A DNA stretch of 64,000 nt from positions 620,001 through 684,000 of the forward strand of contig NZ_CP114413.1 of the NCBI RefSeq assembly GCF_027270315.1. Direction: 5' to 3'. The translations under genes were made by a program, and so were the position numbers. Under the pieces are notes generated by a model. That model was not told the origin of the DNA. It ran no database searches and saw only the letters and a program-made list of their open reading frames with translations. The DNA comes from Streptomyces cinnabarinus (lineage in GTDB: Bacteria; Actinomycetota; Actinomycetes; Streptomycetales; Streptomycetaceae). Below are positions 24,134-32,684 of the stretch, one piece after another. Position 1 is the first letter of the stretch; each line of letters starts with the position of its first letter.

Positions 24134-25261
24134 ATGACCACCACACTCGAACCCCCAGTCCAAAACTCCGTGCCCGCGACCGTCATCGGCGTGCTCGACA
24201 TCGACGCGAGCGGGAAGGGGCACCTGCGGGCCGCCGACAGCCTGCTGCCCACCTCCTCCGACCTCCAGGTCCCCGCCGCCCTGATCCGCCGCCACGGCCT
24301 GCGCAAGGGCGACCTCGTCGAAGGTGTACGAGGCGACCGGCGGACCCTGACCGGGATCGCCCGCGTCAACAGCCGAGCCCCCGAACGCGACCGACGCCGC
24401 TTCGCCGACCTGACACCCCTTCACCCGAGCGAGCGCATTCGCCTCGAACACCCGGCAGCAGGCCTGACCGGACGCGTCACCGACCTGATCGCCCCGGTCG
24501 GCAAGGGCCAGCGGGGACTGATCGTGGCCCCGCCCAAGACCGGCAAGACGGTGCTGCTCCAGCAGATCGCCGCGGCCGTGGCCGGCAATCACCCCGAGTG
24601 CCGCCTGATGGTGGTACTGCTCGACGAACGCCCCGAGGAAGTCACCGAGATGCGGCGCTCCGTGCGCGGCGAGGTGTACGCCTCGACGTTCGACCGGGCG
24701 CCCAAGCAGCACATCGCGCTCGCCGAACTCGTCATCGAACGGGCCAAGCGGCTCGTCGAGGCGGGCGAGGACGTGGTGATCCTGCTCGACTCGCTGACCC
24801 GGCTCTGCCGGGCCCACAACAACGCGGCCGCCGCGGGTGGCCGCACCCTCAGCGGCGGTGTCGACGCCTCCGCGCTCATCGGCCCCAAGCGGTTCTTCGG
24901 CGCCGCGCGGGCCGCCGAGGAGGGCGGCTCGCTCACGATCCTCGCCACCGCCCTGGTGGAGACCGGCTCCCGCGCCGACGACTACTTCTTCGAGGAGCTC
25001 AAGAGCACCGGCAACATGGAGCTCCGCCTGAACCGCGACCTGGCCTCCCGCCGCGTCTTCCCCGCCATCGACATCACCCCCTCCGGCACCCGCCGCGAGG
25101 AACTCCTCCTGACCACCCCCGAGTTGACCGCCGTACACGGCCTGCGCCGGGTCCTCCAGGCCAAGGACGGCCTGGAGACCCTGCTGGAACGGATGCGCGA
25201 GACGCCGGACAACGCGACGTTCCTGAGGCGGATCCAGCCGACGCTGCCGAAGGCGGCGTGA
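24134..25261 (+). CDS. Short Rho-family transcription termination factor paralogue
   Basis: A 375-residue hexameric RNA helicase-like ATPase. It has Walker A at about 128-139 (GLIVAPPKTGKT), VLLDERPEEVTEM, Walker B LLDSLTRLCRAHN, the Q-loop/R-loop region GGVDASALIGPKRFFGAAR and the Arg finger region NRDLASRRVFPAIDI. The N-terminal RNA-binding region is brief (about 90 residues), and the long Arg/Gly-rich insertion of the housekeeping actinobacterial Rho (about 650-700 residues) is absent. So this is probably a second, specialised Rho. The ATG has AAAGGA upstream. Its stop is 5 bp from that of the convergent caspase gene. Confidence 0.88.
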   Translation: MTTTLEPPVQNSVPATVIGVLDIDASGKGHLRAADSLLPTSSDLQVPAALIRRHGLRKGDLVEGVRGDRRTLTGIARVNSRAPERDRRRFADLTPLHPSERIRLEHPAAGLTGRVTDLIAPVGKGQRGLIVAPPKTGKTVLLQQIAAAVAGNHPECRLMVVLLDERPEEVTEMRRSVRGEVYASTFDRAPKQHIALAELVIERAKRLVEAGEDVVILLDSLTRLCRAHNNAAAAGGRTLSGGVDASALIGPKRFFGAARAAEEGGSLTILATALVETGSRADDYFFEELKSTGNMELRLNRDLASRRVFPAIDITPSGTRREELLLTTPELTAVHGLRRVLQAKDGLETLLERMRETPDNATFLRRIQPTLPKAA

Positions 25262-25266
25262 TCGCG

Positions 25267-28212
25267 TCAGGGTGAGATGGTCCGGCCCAGCACCTGCAAC
25301 TCGTGGTCGAAATACTCATCGTCTTCGCCGAGCCACCGTGCGGCTCGCCCGCCGTAGCGGAGCGCCAGTTCCCAGGCGTTCCAGCGCAGGCCCGCCGCGA
25401 AGACGGGGGCAACGGCACGCGCGAGCGACACCACCGCCCGCAAGTGCCCCTCCCGCGCGGACGACGCGTCCTGATCGGCCGCTCGGTTCTCGGGCACCCA
25501 CGCGCCGAGCGCACCCAGCACCGCGTCGGCCTCCGCAACAATGCTTTCCGGGGGCACCTGCGGATGGCTCGAGAACCAGGCGTAGTGCTCTGCCACGGCC
25601 CGGGCACGCGCCGGGTCGCCGATCAAGTAGGGAGGTTCCGACAGCACATGAGCCTGCCTTCCGGCCAGCCGGAGGTGCGAGCCCGTGGCTGTGATCAGCC
25701 CACGGGAGCCGAGTTCGGCCGCCGCCCGATCTCCGTGGGAGTCGCCGAGCAACGCGGGCAGATGCGGCAGTGCCGGCAGATCGCCGCCGAGGGCGACGGC
25801 GTACTGAAAGGCGTCACGGGCGGTGTCGCTCAGCCCGGCCACGAGCTGTCGCATCAGGTCGGAACTCCGCGCGGGCGGTAACATCCGATCCGTCCGCCGC
25901 CGCAGCAGCGCCCCGGCCTGGAAGGCCCGCAGCGGCAGATGGAACGACTCCGTTCCCAGGTCCTCCGCCCAGGATCGCTCGGCGGCGGTCAACTCCCGGC
26001 CCGCGGTGGCCTCCACCGTGCCCAGCCAGTGGGTCTGGCGCAGGCCGCGCAGCATGACGTCCTCGGCTCCTTCGAGCGGGGGCGGTGCGACCCGGGGATC
26101 GGGGCAGACGAGGACAGCGCACTCCGGGAGGGCGTCCAGGAGGCGGGCCAGGTCCACAAGTTCGGTGTTCACCTCGTCGATCAACACGATCGCGCCGATG
26201 TCACGACTGAGCTTGAGCAGAGTGCGCTGGTCGGGCCGGTACCGGGGAGCGTCGTACACGGCGGCGAACAGGTCGTGCAGCAGTTCGCCGTGCCACCGGT
26301 ACCGGTAGCCGGACAGTCGGATGACGCCGTCCGGTGCGACGTCGGCGCAGTCTGCCGCGACCCGGTCCAGAAGGGTGGTACGGCCGCTGCCAGAGGGGCC
26401 GAGGAGCCGTACGCACCGGCCTCGGGTGAGGGCCTGCACCACGGTCGCCCGTTCCGCCTCGCGAAGGAACGGCCCCGGTTGCGGGGACCAGCCCGCGGGC
26501 GCCGCCGGCTGTTCCGGCTCGGCGCCCTTGCGGGGCTCCTTCTCCGCTCCCGCCGGGAGGCGGGCCACCTGAGTGGTGCCGGTGGCGGAGATGGTCAGCA
26601 GCAACGCACCCGTGGTCACCGTGGCCAGGTCAGAGGTGTCGTGCTGCCCGGCAGTTCTGTCTGAGCGGGACTCGAGGGCGGTGCGCATCATCTTGGCCGA
26701 CACGAAGCGCTGGTCCGGGTCCTTGGCGAGCGCTCTGAGGACAATCGCGTCCAACTCAGCCGGGATCGCGGGCACGACGCGGCTCGGCGGCTCGGGGTCG
26801 TCCAGCGTGTGCCCGGACAGCACCGACAGCGTCGTGTCCCCGGTGAACGGCGCCTCGCCCGTGAGCAGTTCGTACAGCAGACAGCCGGTCGCGTAGAGAT
26901 CGGAGCGGGCGTCGGGCGGACGGCCGGTGATCCGCTCCGGCGCCAGATACTGAACCGGGGAGAGGGGAACCCGCTCATGGCCGGGTGCCCGGACACCGAA
27001 GTCCTTCACCTTGACCTGGCCGTCGCGTGTCACCAAGACGTTCGTCGCCTTGATGTCGCCATGGAGCACGCTTTTGCGGTGGGCGAACTCCAGGCTCCGG
27101 AGGATGCCGCACGTCACGTCCCTCGCCCGCGTCGGTGACAGCCTGCCGTCCCGGTCGAGAATCTGGCGGAGCGAGGACCCGTCGACGTACTCCGTCACCA
27201 GGTAGGGGACCACGACCCCGTCGACACTGTCCTCACCACGCCCGTGCACCGCGACGATCCCGGGGTGGTCGAGCGCGGCCGCCGACTCGACGACCTCACG
27301 GCCGAACCAGCCGACGGAAGAGGGATCCACATGGTCCTCACGCGGTGACTTCACCACCACCGTCAGGCCGCTACGGATGTCCCGAGCAAGGCGGACCTGC
27401 GCGATGTGTCCGCGTCCCAGACCCCCGCCGAGCTCGTACCGGCCGCCGAGGAGATACGGCCCCGGTGCGAGCTCGACGCGGGCGCGCGCGATGACCACGC
27501 GGAACTGCACCTCGGCCCAGAGCAGGGGCCGCTGTCTGAGGCCCGCGGCGTGCATGTGCTCGCAGACGTACTCGTAGAGGTCGGTGTGGCTCACCCATCC
27601 GTCGTGGTTGCCGTCCGCCTCCCCCGAACGCAGTCCGTCGATCACCGCGCCGGTGAACCGGGACGGCTCGGGCTCGAGCTCGCTGAGGTGGCTGCCCTCC
27701 CAGGCGTACTCGGTGCGGTTCGTCGCGGTGAGGACCGCCCGGCCGTGACCGTCCAGCGCGTCCTTGAGGTGCACGCCGGTGTCGCCCTTGGTCCCGGGCA
27801 GAAAGGCGCCGCTGTAGCAGCAGTCCAGCAGCAGGACGATGGACAGGGCCCGGCAGCGGCGCATCTGCGCGTGCAGGAAGGCGGCCTCGACGGCGGAGGA
27901 ACCGAGCAGGTTCCGGTCCGTGTCGCGGGCCGCGAAGTACAGGTCGCCGTCGTCGTCCTTGATGCCGTGGCAGGAGATGTGCAGCAGCAGGACGTCGCTT
28001 CTGCTGCGGTCGCGGAAGAACCGCTCGATGGCCCGCTTCACCTCGTGGTGCCGGGCGTCCACCACGGTCTCGACCCGGAAGTCCCCGATGCCCGGGTCCG
28101 CCAGCACCTCGGCCAGCCCCTCCACGTCCCGTCCGGGCGAGCGCAGGCGTCGCAGGTCGGCGCTGTCGTACTGGCCCGTGGCAATCAGCAGGGCGTAGCG
28201 GTCGCCGGCCAC
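25267..28212 (-). CDS. Caspase - Ser/Thr protein kinase - STAND NTPase fusion protein
   Basis: A 981-residue three-part protein. Residues 1-245 are a caspase-like (peptidase C14) domain with catalytic H82 (HISCHG) and C132 (LLLDCCYSGAF). Residues 255-515 are an apparently active protein kinase: glycine loop GGGLGRGHIAQV, K288 (VVVKSP), HGDIKATN at 384-391, DFG at 404-406 and LAPE. A Pro/Ala-rich linker leads to a STAND-type NTPase with P-loop GPSGSGRT (605-612), Walker B IVLIDE (675-680) and a helical region at the C-terminus. The GTG start at 28212 follows the EACC1 gene by 10 nt. This fits a regulated death or immunity effector; the trigger and protease target are unknown. Confidence 0.86.
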   Translation of the reverse strand: MAGDRYALLIATGQYDSADLRRLRSPGRDVEGLAEVLADPGIGDFRVETVVDARHHEVKRAIERFFRDRSRSDVLLLHISCHGIKDDDGDLYFAARDTDRNLLGSSAVEAAFLHAQMRRCRALSIVLLLDCCYSGAFLPGTKGDTGVHLKDALDGHGRAVLTATNRTEYAWEGSHLSELEPEPSRFTGAVIDGLRSGEADGNHDGWVSHTDLYEYVCEHMHAAGLRQRPLLWAEVQFRVVIARARVELAPGPYLLGGRYELGGGLGRGHIAQVRLARDIRSGLTVVVKSPREDHVDPSSVGWFGREVVESAAALDHPGIVAVHGRGEDSVDGVVVPYLVTEYVDGSSLRQILDRDGRLSPTRARDVTCGILRSLEFAHRKSVLHGDIKATNVLVTRDGQVKVKDFGVRAPGHERVPLSPVQYLAPERITGRPPDARSDLYATGCLLYELLTGEAPFTGDTTLSVLSGHTLDDPEPPSRVVPAIPAELDAIVLRALAKDPDQRFVSAKMMRTALESRSDRTAGQHDTSDLATVTTGALLLTISATGTTQVARLPAGAEKEPRKGAEPEQPAAPAGWSPQPGPFLREAERATVVQALTRGRCVRLLGPSGSGRTTLLDRVAADCADVAPDGVIRLSGYRYRWHGELLHDLFAAVYDAPRYRPDQRTLLKLSRDIGAIVLIDEVNTELVDLARLLDALPECAVLVCPDPRVAPPPLEGAEDVMLRGLRQTHWLGTVEATAGRELTAAERSWAEDLGTESFHLPLRAFQAGALLRRRTDRMLPPARSSDLMRQLVAGLSDTARDAFQYAVALGGDLPALPHLPALLGDSHGDRAAAELGSRGLITATGSHLRLAGRQAHVLSEPPYLIGDPARARAVAEHYAWFSSHPQVPPESIVAEADAVLGALGAWVPENRAADQDASSAREGHLRAVVSLARAVAPVFAAGLRWNAWELALRYGGRAARWLGEDDEYFDHELQVLGRTISP

Positions 28213-28222
28213 GACGGGGGCC

Positions 28223-28639
28223 TCAGGCGTCCTCGGCGGTGGGTTCCGGGGCGGGGTCGGTGGGTGCGTGGGCCCGGAGGAAGGTGTCGATCAGTTTCTG
28301 TTGGTCCGCGGTGGAGACCGCCTGGACCTCCAGTCGGTCCTCGCCGATCTCGATGCTGACCGAGCGCACCGGACGGTTCTCGATCCAGGACCGCACGAGC
28401 GCCAGGACCTGACTCAGCGCGATGGGCGCCAGTGTCACGGCCAGGGCGCCCAACGCGAAGGTCTCGCCCGGCTTGGCGCCCTCCGGGACGGCCGCCGTGC
28501 GTGTCAACTCCACGCGTTCCACGTCGAGTTCGAGGATCCGCTCCCGCAGCCGACGGGTGAGCAGGTCCAGCTCCTCCGGGTCGCAGTCGTCCGTGCCCTC
28601 CAGCACGATGCCGATCCGGCCCGCCTCACGCTCGCCCAT
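28223..28639 (-). CDS. EACC1-like effector-associated constant component
   Basis: A 138-residue protein: RIGIVLEGTDD, then LLTRRLRERILELDVERVEL, a hydrophobic helix ALGALAVTLAPIALSQVLAL with the following VRSWIENR, and a strand region SVSIEIGEDRLEVQAVSTADQQ (here in two parts: SVSIEIGEDRL and EVQAVSTADQQ). This order matches the EACC1 family, described as the constant partner of variable effectors in NTP-dependent conflict systems. It directly precedes the caspase-kinase-STAND gene with 10 nt between them, so the two are one translational unit. The ATG at 28639 is preferred over a GTG at 28660 because of a GGGGGC before it. Recognition is from memory of the family. Confidence 0.72.
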   Translation of the reverse strand: MGEREAGRIGIVLEGTDDCDPEELDLLTRRLRERILELDVERVELTRTAAVPEGAKPGETFALGALAVTLAPIALSQVLALVRSWIENRPVRSVSIEIGEDRLEVQAVSTADQQKLIDTFLRAHAPTDPAPEPTAEDA

Positions 28640-28817
28640 GCCGCCCCCGTGCCCCGCCACAGTTGATGGGCAGCCAGTTTAGTGCTCGGCGACCGCCGTT
28701 GCCCCCGGGTCGCCTCAGGTGGTGGGGCGCCTCGGCGGATGCGGCATCCGGGTGCTCGCGGGCGACGCTCCGTCAGGGGAGCGTGGTGTGGTGGCGCGCA
28801 GTTTCTACGTTGATCAT

Positions 28818-30005
28818 ATGACGATCAGATTCTCATCCCGGATGGCCGTGTCGGCCTGTGTGGTCTGTGTGGCGGGCCTGCTGGCGATCGGACCCGCCGC
28901 GGTGGCCGGTGAGGGTGGCGCGCGGTCCGGCGGGCCGGAGCGTACAGGCGCGGCGGCCGGGCCGTTGCCGTCGTTGCTGGGGCGGTCCGGTACACAAGTG
29001 CGGCCGCGGGACGGGGCACCCCGGGTGCCGCGGGTCTCCGCGCTGTCCTGGGTGGTCGCCGACGCCGACACCGGCGAGGTGCTCGCCGCGAAGGACGCGC
29101 ACCGCAAACTGCCGCCCGCGAGCACCCTCAAGACGCTGTTCGCCCTGACCGTGCTGCCCGTCCTGCCCGGCGGGATCCGGCACACGGTCGACGAGGAGGA
29201 GCTGTCGGACGTCGGTGCGGGCAGCAGCCGGGTCGGGGTCGCTGAGGGGCACACGTACCGGGTGTCCGACCTGTGGAACGGGGTGTTCCTGAACTCCGGC
29301 AACGACGCCGTGCACGTCCTGGCCCACCTCAACGGCGGCTGGCGCACCACGGCCGCGCGGATGCAGGCCAAGGCGCGTGCCCTCGGCGCCCGCGACACGC
29401 GCGTGCTGTCCCCGGACGGGTACGACACCCCGGGCCAGGTCTCCTCGGCGTACGACCTCGCCGTGTTCGGCCGGGCGGGGCTGCGCAGCAAGGAGTTCGC
29501 ACGGTACTGCGGCACGGTCGAGGCCAGGTTCCCGGGCCGCGGCGGATCGTCGTACGCCATCCGCAACACCAACCGGCTGCTGTCCGGCGCCGACGGGGTT
29601 GAGCCGTATCCCGGCCTGATCGGCGTCAAGAACGGCTACACCAGCAAGGCCGGGCACACCCTGGTGAGCGCCGCACGCAAGGGCGAACGGACCCTCGTCG
29701 TCACGGTGATGAACCCGCAGTACGGCGGTGGCCTCGCCGTCTACGAGGAGGCTCGGGAGCTGTTGGACTGGGGCTTCGAGGCAGGCGGGCGGGTCGATCC
29801 CGTGGGTTCGCTGGACGAGTTGCGGGCCAGGCCGCGTCCCGGTCCGGAGCCGGTGTCCGCGGCCGCGGTCGCGGTCGTGGCGAGGCCGGTGGACGAGGGG
29901 CCCGGCTGGGCCGAGGCCGGGATGGTCGCGGGCGCCGCCGGGGTCGGCGCCGGTGCCGTCGCGGTGACGACGCGCCCCAGGAAGGGCCGTCCGGCGGGGA
30001 GCTGA
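28818..30005 (+). CDS. D-alanyl-D-alanine carboxypeptidase (peptidase S11, PBP5-like)
   Basis: A 395-residue exported penicillin-binding protein that trims the pentapeptide of peptidoglycan. The signal peptide is at residues 1-30. The catalytic S102-x-x-K105 is in PASTLKT, S160-x-N162 in LNSGND, and the third motif reads KNG (271-273) in place of KTG. A C-terminal helix (AGMVAGAAGVGAGAVAV) and basic tail anchor it. The ATG at 28818 has no clear ribosome-binding site; GTGs at 28788 and 28791, with GGGGAG upstream, would add a 9-10 residue N-terminal extension. Its last 265 bp overlap the mannosyltransferase gene on the other strand. Confidence 0.88.
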   Translation: MTIRFSSRMAVSACVVCVAGLLAIGPAAVAGEGGARSGGPERTGAAAGPLPSLLGRSGTQVRPRDGAPRVPRVSALSWVVADADTGEVLAAKDAHRKLPPASTLKTLFALTVLPVLPGGIRHTVDEEELSDVGAGSSRVGVAEGHTYRVSDLWNGVFLNSGNDAVHVLAHLNGGWRTTAARMQAKARALGARDTRVLSPDGYDTPGQVSSAYDLAVFGRAGLRSKEFARYCGTVEARFPGRGGSSYAIRNTNRLLSGADGVEPYPGLIGVKNGYTSKAGHTLVSAARKGERTLVVTVMNPQYGGGLAVYEEARELLDWGFEAGGRVDPVGSLDELRARPRPGPEPVSAAAVAVVARPVDEGPGWAEAGMVAGAAGVGAGAVAVTTRPRKGRPAGS

Positions 30006-31105
30006 CCGACCGGCAGCCACAGCAGCAGACCGAGCGTGATCCAGACGTAGGTGTTGGAGCCGAGGAAGCCGTCGATGCCGGAGGCGTCGTCGAACCACAG
30101 CCACACCACGCTCGTGCACAGCACCGCGTACAGGGCGCCCGCGATCCGCGGGTGCCCGGCGCGGACCAGCACCACGAAGGCCGGCAGCAGCCACACCAGG
30201 TGGTGCACCCAGGTGATGGGGCTGACCAGACAGGCCGCGAGACCGGTCAGGGAGAAAGCGGCGATCCACTCCCCCGCGGCGACCGCCCGGCTCGCCCGCC
30301 ACACCCAGACGCAGAGCACCAGCAGCACGACGATCGCCCAGACCGGACGCCCGTGTTCGCCCAGCCGGGCCAGGACTCCTTGCAGGGACTGGTTCGAGAC
30401 GTAGTCCAGGCGGCCCACCCGGGTCGTGTCCCACAGGGCCCGCGTCCAGTAGAAGCGAGACGCGTCCGGGGTCACCCAGGCCGCGAAGGCCGTGGCGCCG
30501 ACCGCCACGGCGGTAGCGACGCCGGCCGCGCGCCACTTGCGGGACAGCAGGAGCAGTCCGATGAAGAGCGCGGGGGTCAGCTTCACCGCGGCCGCCAGGC
30601 CGATCCCGATCCCCGCCCAGCGTTCCCGGCCGGTGGCCAGCAGCCACGCGTCCGTCAGCACCAGGGCGAGCAGCAGGACGTTCACCTGGCCGAAGCTGAC
30701 GGTGTCGCGCAGCGGTTCGAACAGGGCGAGCGCGCAGGCGGCAAGGGCGCAGCCGAACCAGCCGTAGCGCCGCCAGTCCCGTCCGACGAGGATGCGCAGG
30801 ACCACCCCCAGGGCCGCCAGGTTGAGCAGCAGGGCGACGACGATGGCGGCGGGCAGGTTCAGCAGGGCCATGGGGAGCATGGCGACCGCGGCGAACGGCG
30901 GGTAGGTGAAGCCGTACGTCGTACCGGGGACCAGGTAGTCGTAGATCCGGCCGCCGTGGTGCACCCAGCTGTCCACGGTGCCGTGGTAGACGCGCAGGTC
31001 GAACCAGTCGCGCAGCAGGGGCACGGTCGCGGTGAACGCGGTCACGGCGGCCAGCAGGGCGAACACCAGGAGCAGTCGCCCTTGGTCAGTGCGGGGCAGT
31101 CTCAT
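29741..31105 (-). CDS. GT87-type polyprenol-phosphate-mannose-dependent mannosyltransferase
   Basis: A 454-residue membrane protein of the GT-C fold (DUF2029/GT87) with about ten transmembrane helices. DLRVYHGTVDSWVHHGGRIY in the first extracellular loop contains the Asp of the catalytic region, and PPFAAVAMLPM, FGQVNVLLLALVLTDAW and SNQSLQGVLARL are family motifs. It starts within the end of the upstream MptB-like gene (4-bp overlap), so they act in one pathway, probably mannosylation of an envelope glycan or protein. The C-terminal 75 residues are Ala/Pro/Ser/Thr-rich and lie antisense to the carboxypeptidase gene for 265 bp. Confidence 0.84.
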   Translation of the reverse strand: MRLPRTDQGRLLLVFALLAAVTAFTATVPLLRDWFDLRVYHGTVDSWVHHGGRIYDYLVPGTTYGFTYPPFAAVAMLPMALLNLPAAIVVALLLNLAALGVVLRILVGRDWRRYGWFGCALAACALALFEPLRDTVSFGQVNVLLLALVLTDAWLLATGRERWAGIGIGLAAAVKLTPALFIGLLLLSRKWRAAGVATAVAVGATAFAAWVTPDASRFYWTRALWDTTRVGRLDYVSNQSLQGVLARLGEHGRPVWAIVVLLVLCVWVWRASRAVAAGEWIAAFSLTGLAACLVSPITWVHHLVWLLPAFVVLVRAGHPRIAGALYAVLCTSVVWLWFDDASGIDGFLGSNTYVWITLGLLLWLPVGQLPAGRPFLGRVVTATAPAPTPAAPATIPASAQPGPSSTGLATTATAAADTGSGPGRGLARNSSSEPTGSTRPPASKPQSNSSRASS

Positions 31106-32496
31106 GCGGTACGCCCCCAAGCCGGTGCCAACTCCGCCTGATGGGCCTGCCACAGCACGACCACCGCGAGCACCCCGCCGGAGACCGCCAGCACCAGTTG
31201 CCCGGCGTCCGCCTGGCCGCCGCTGGGCAGGGTGGCGAGCGCCAGGACGCCCGTCACGGCCGCCACCCGGTGCCGCACCGAGGTGCTGGGCGCCGCGGCG
31301 GCGATGAGGAACAGGCCCCACAGGGCGTACCAGGGGCGGATCGCGGGGCCGAAGGCGGCCACGGCGGCGAGGCTCAGGCCGAGCGCGTACACCGGGCGCG
31401 GCCTGAACCGAAGCCATATCAGGGCGATCGCGACGACGGCGGCGACGACACCGACGGCGTGCCAAGCGGGTACGGCAAGGGGGGCCAAGTCGCTGCCGAG
31501 CCACTCCAGGAGGGCGCGGGTGGCCCGGCCGAGGAGGCTGGTGAGAGCCCAGTTGTGCGGGGAGACCGGGGTGTTGAGGGCGCCTATCCAGCCGTAGCCG
31601 GTGCCGGCGACGGCGGTCGCGGCGACCGTGGTGGCGGTGGCTGCGGCCGTGGTCGTCAGCACGGCGCGGGCCGGGCGGTGGCCCGCCCGCACTTGGAGTA
31701 CCACCACCGCGGCCAGGCCGAGCACCGCGGGCGCCTTGACCAGCGCGGCCAGCGTGACGAGTACGGCGCCCACGACCGGCCACCGGCCGAGCGCGGCCAC
31801 CAGGCCGAGGCCGAGCAGGCCGAGCATCACGGCGTCGTTGTGGGCACCCGCGACCAGGTGCAGCAGGACCAGCGGATTGAGGGCGCCGAGCCAGAGCGCG
31901 GCGGCCGGGTCGGCGCCGCTGTGCCGGGCCAGCCGGGGCAGGGCGGCCGCCATCAGGGCGACCCCGAGCAGCGCGACGAGCCGCATCCCGAACAGGCCCG
32001 CGGGGACTTCGCCGCTGGTGAGCGCGGAGAGGCCGGAGGCCAGGGCGAGGAAGACCGGCCCGTACGGCGCACCGGTGTGCTGCCAGAGCGGGGCGACCTC
32101 CTCGGCGAGCGGTCCGCCCAGGTGGGACGGGCCGTAGGCGTAGACGTCGATGTGGGCGTCCACCATGGCGCCCTGCGCGAGGTAGCTGTAGACGTCCCGG
32201 CTGAACAGGGGCGGCGCGAGCAGCAGCGGGGCGGCCCAGACGGCGAGTGTGACGAGCAGGGCCCGGGGTGCCGGCGGCTCGGCGGTGAGCAGCAGGCGGC
32301 CCAGCAGCGCCCAGGCCGCTATCAGCAGGACGACGCCGAAGTAGACGCCGATCAGGCCGAGGGCGGCCTCGGCGGAGGACGGGGCGAGGAGGTCCCGGAC
32401 CGGGAGCGCTCCTGCGGTTCCGCCACCCGCCGCGAGAACGGCGGTACCGGCCAGTCCGAGCACCTGGCAGCGGCGGAGATCGACGGGAAAAGCCAT
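31102..32496 (-). CDS. MptB-like alpha-1,6-mannosyltransferase (GT-C)
   Basis: A 464-residue integral membrane protein with about twelve helices. LFSRDVYSYLAQGAMVDAH is the first-loop motif typical of MptA/MptB and related enzymes, which add mannose from polyprenyl-phosphomannose to lipoglycans in actinobacteria; GAPYGPVFLALASGLSAL and GAHNDAVMLGLLGLGL also match. The ATG at 32496 is preferred to a GTG at 32505. The next gene overlaps by 4 bp and codes a second GT-C enzyme. The acceptor in Streptomyces-like organisms is not settled. Confidence 0.84.
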   Translation of the reverse strand: MAFPVDLRRCQVLGLAGTAVLAAGGGTAGALPVRDLLAPSSAEAALGLIGVYFGVVLLIAAWALLGRLLLTAEPPAPRALLVTLAVWAAPLLLAPPLFSRDVYSYLAQGAMVDAHIDVYAYGPSHLGGPLAEEVAPLWQHTGAPYGPVFLALASGLSALTSGEVPAGLFGMRLVALLGVALMAAALPRLARHSGADPAAALWLGALNPLVLLHLVAGAHNDAVMLGLLGLGLVAALGRWPVVGAVLVTLAALVKAPAVLGLAAVVVLQVRAGHRPARAVLTTTAAATATTVAATAVAGTGYGWIGALNTPVSPHNWALTSLLGRATRALLEWLGSDLAPLAVPAWHAVGVVAAVVAIALIWLRFRPRPVYALGLSLAAVAAFGPAIRPWYALWGLFLIAAAAPSTSVRHRVAAVTGVLALATLPSGGQADAGQLVLAVSGGVLAVVVLWQAHQAELAPAWGRTA

Positions 32497-32684
32497 GGCC
32501 AACACTCAGTCAGCGTGTCAACGCCGGGTGGCCGGAAATCGACGCGGGGACCTCCGGCGGGAAGCCGAGGCATGTCCGGTGCGTGGCTGATCGCGGATGA
32601 GGCCGGTCGCGGCGCTGACACCCGCTGCCCCCAAGGGAGTTGCACAGATGTTCTAGCCTGGGCACCGACCCGAGGAGGCGGCAC

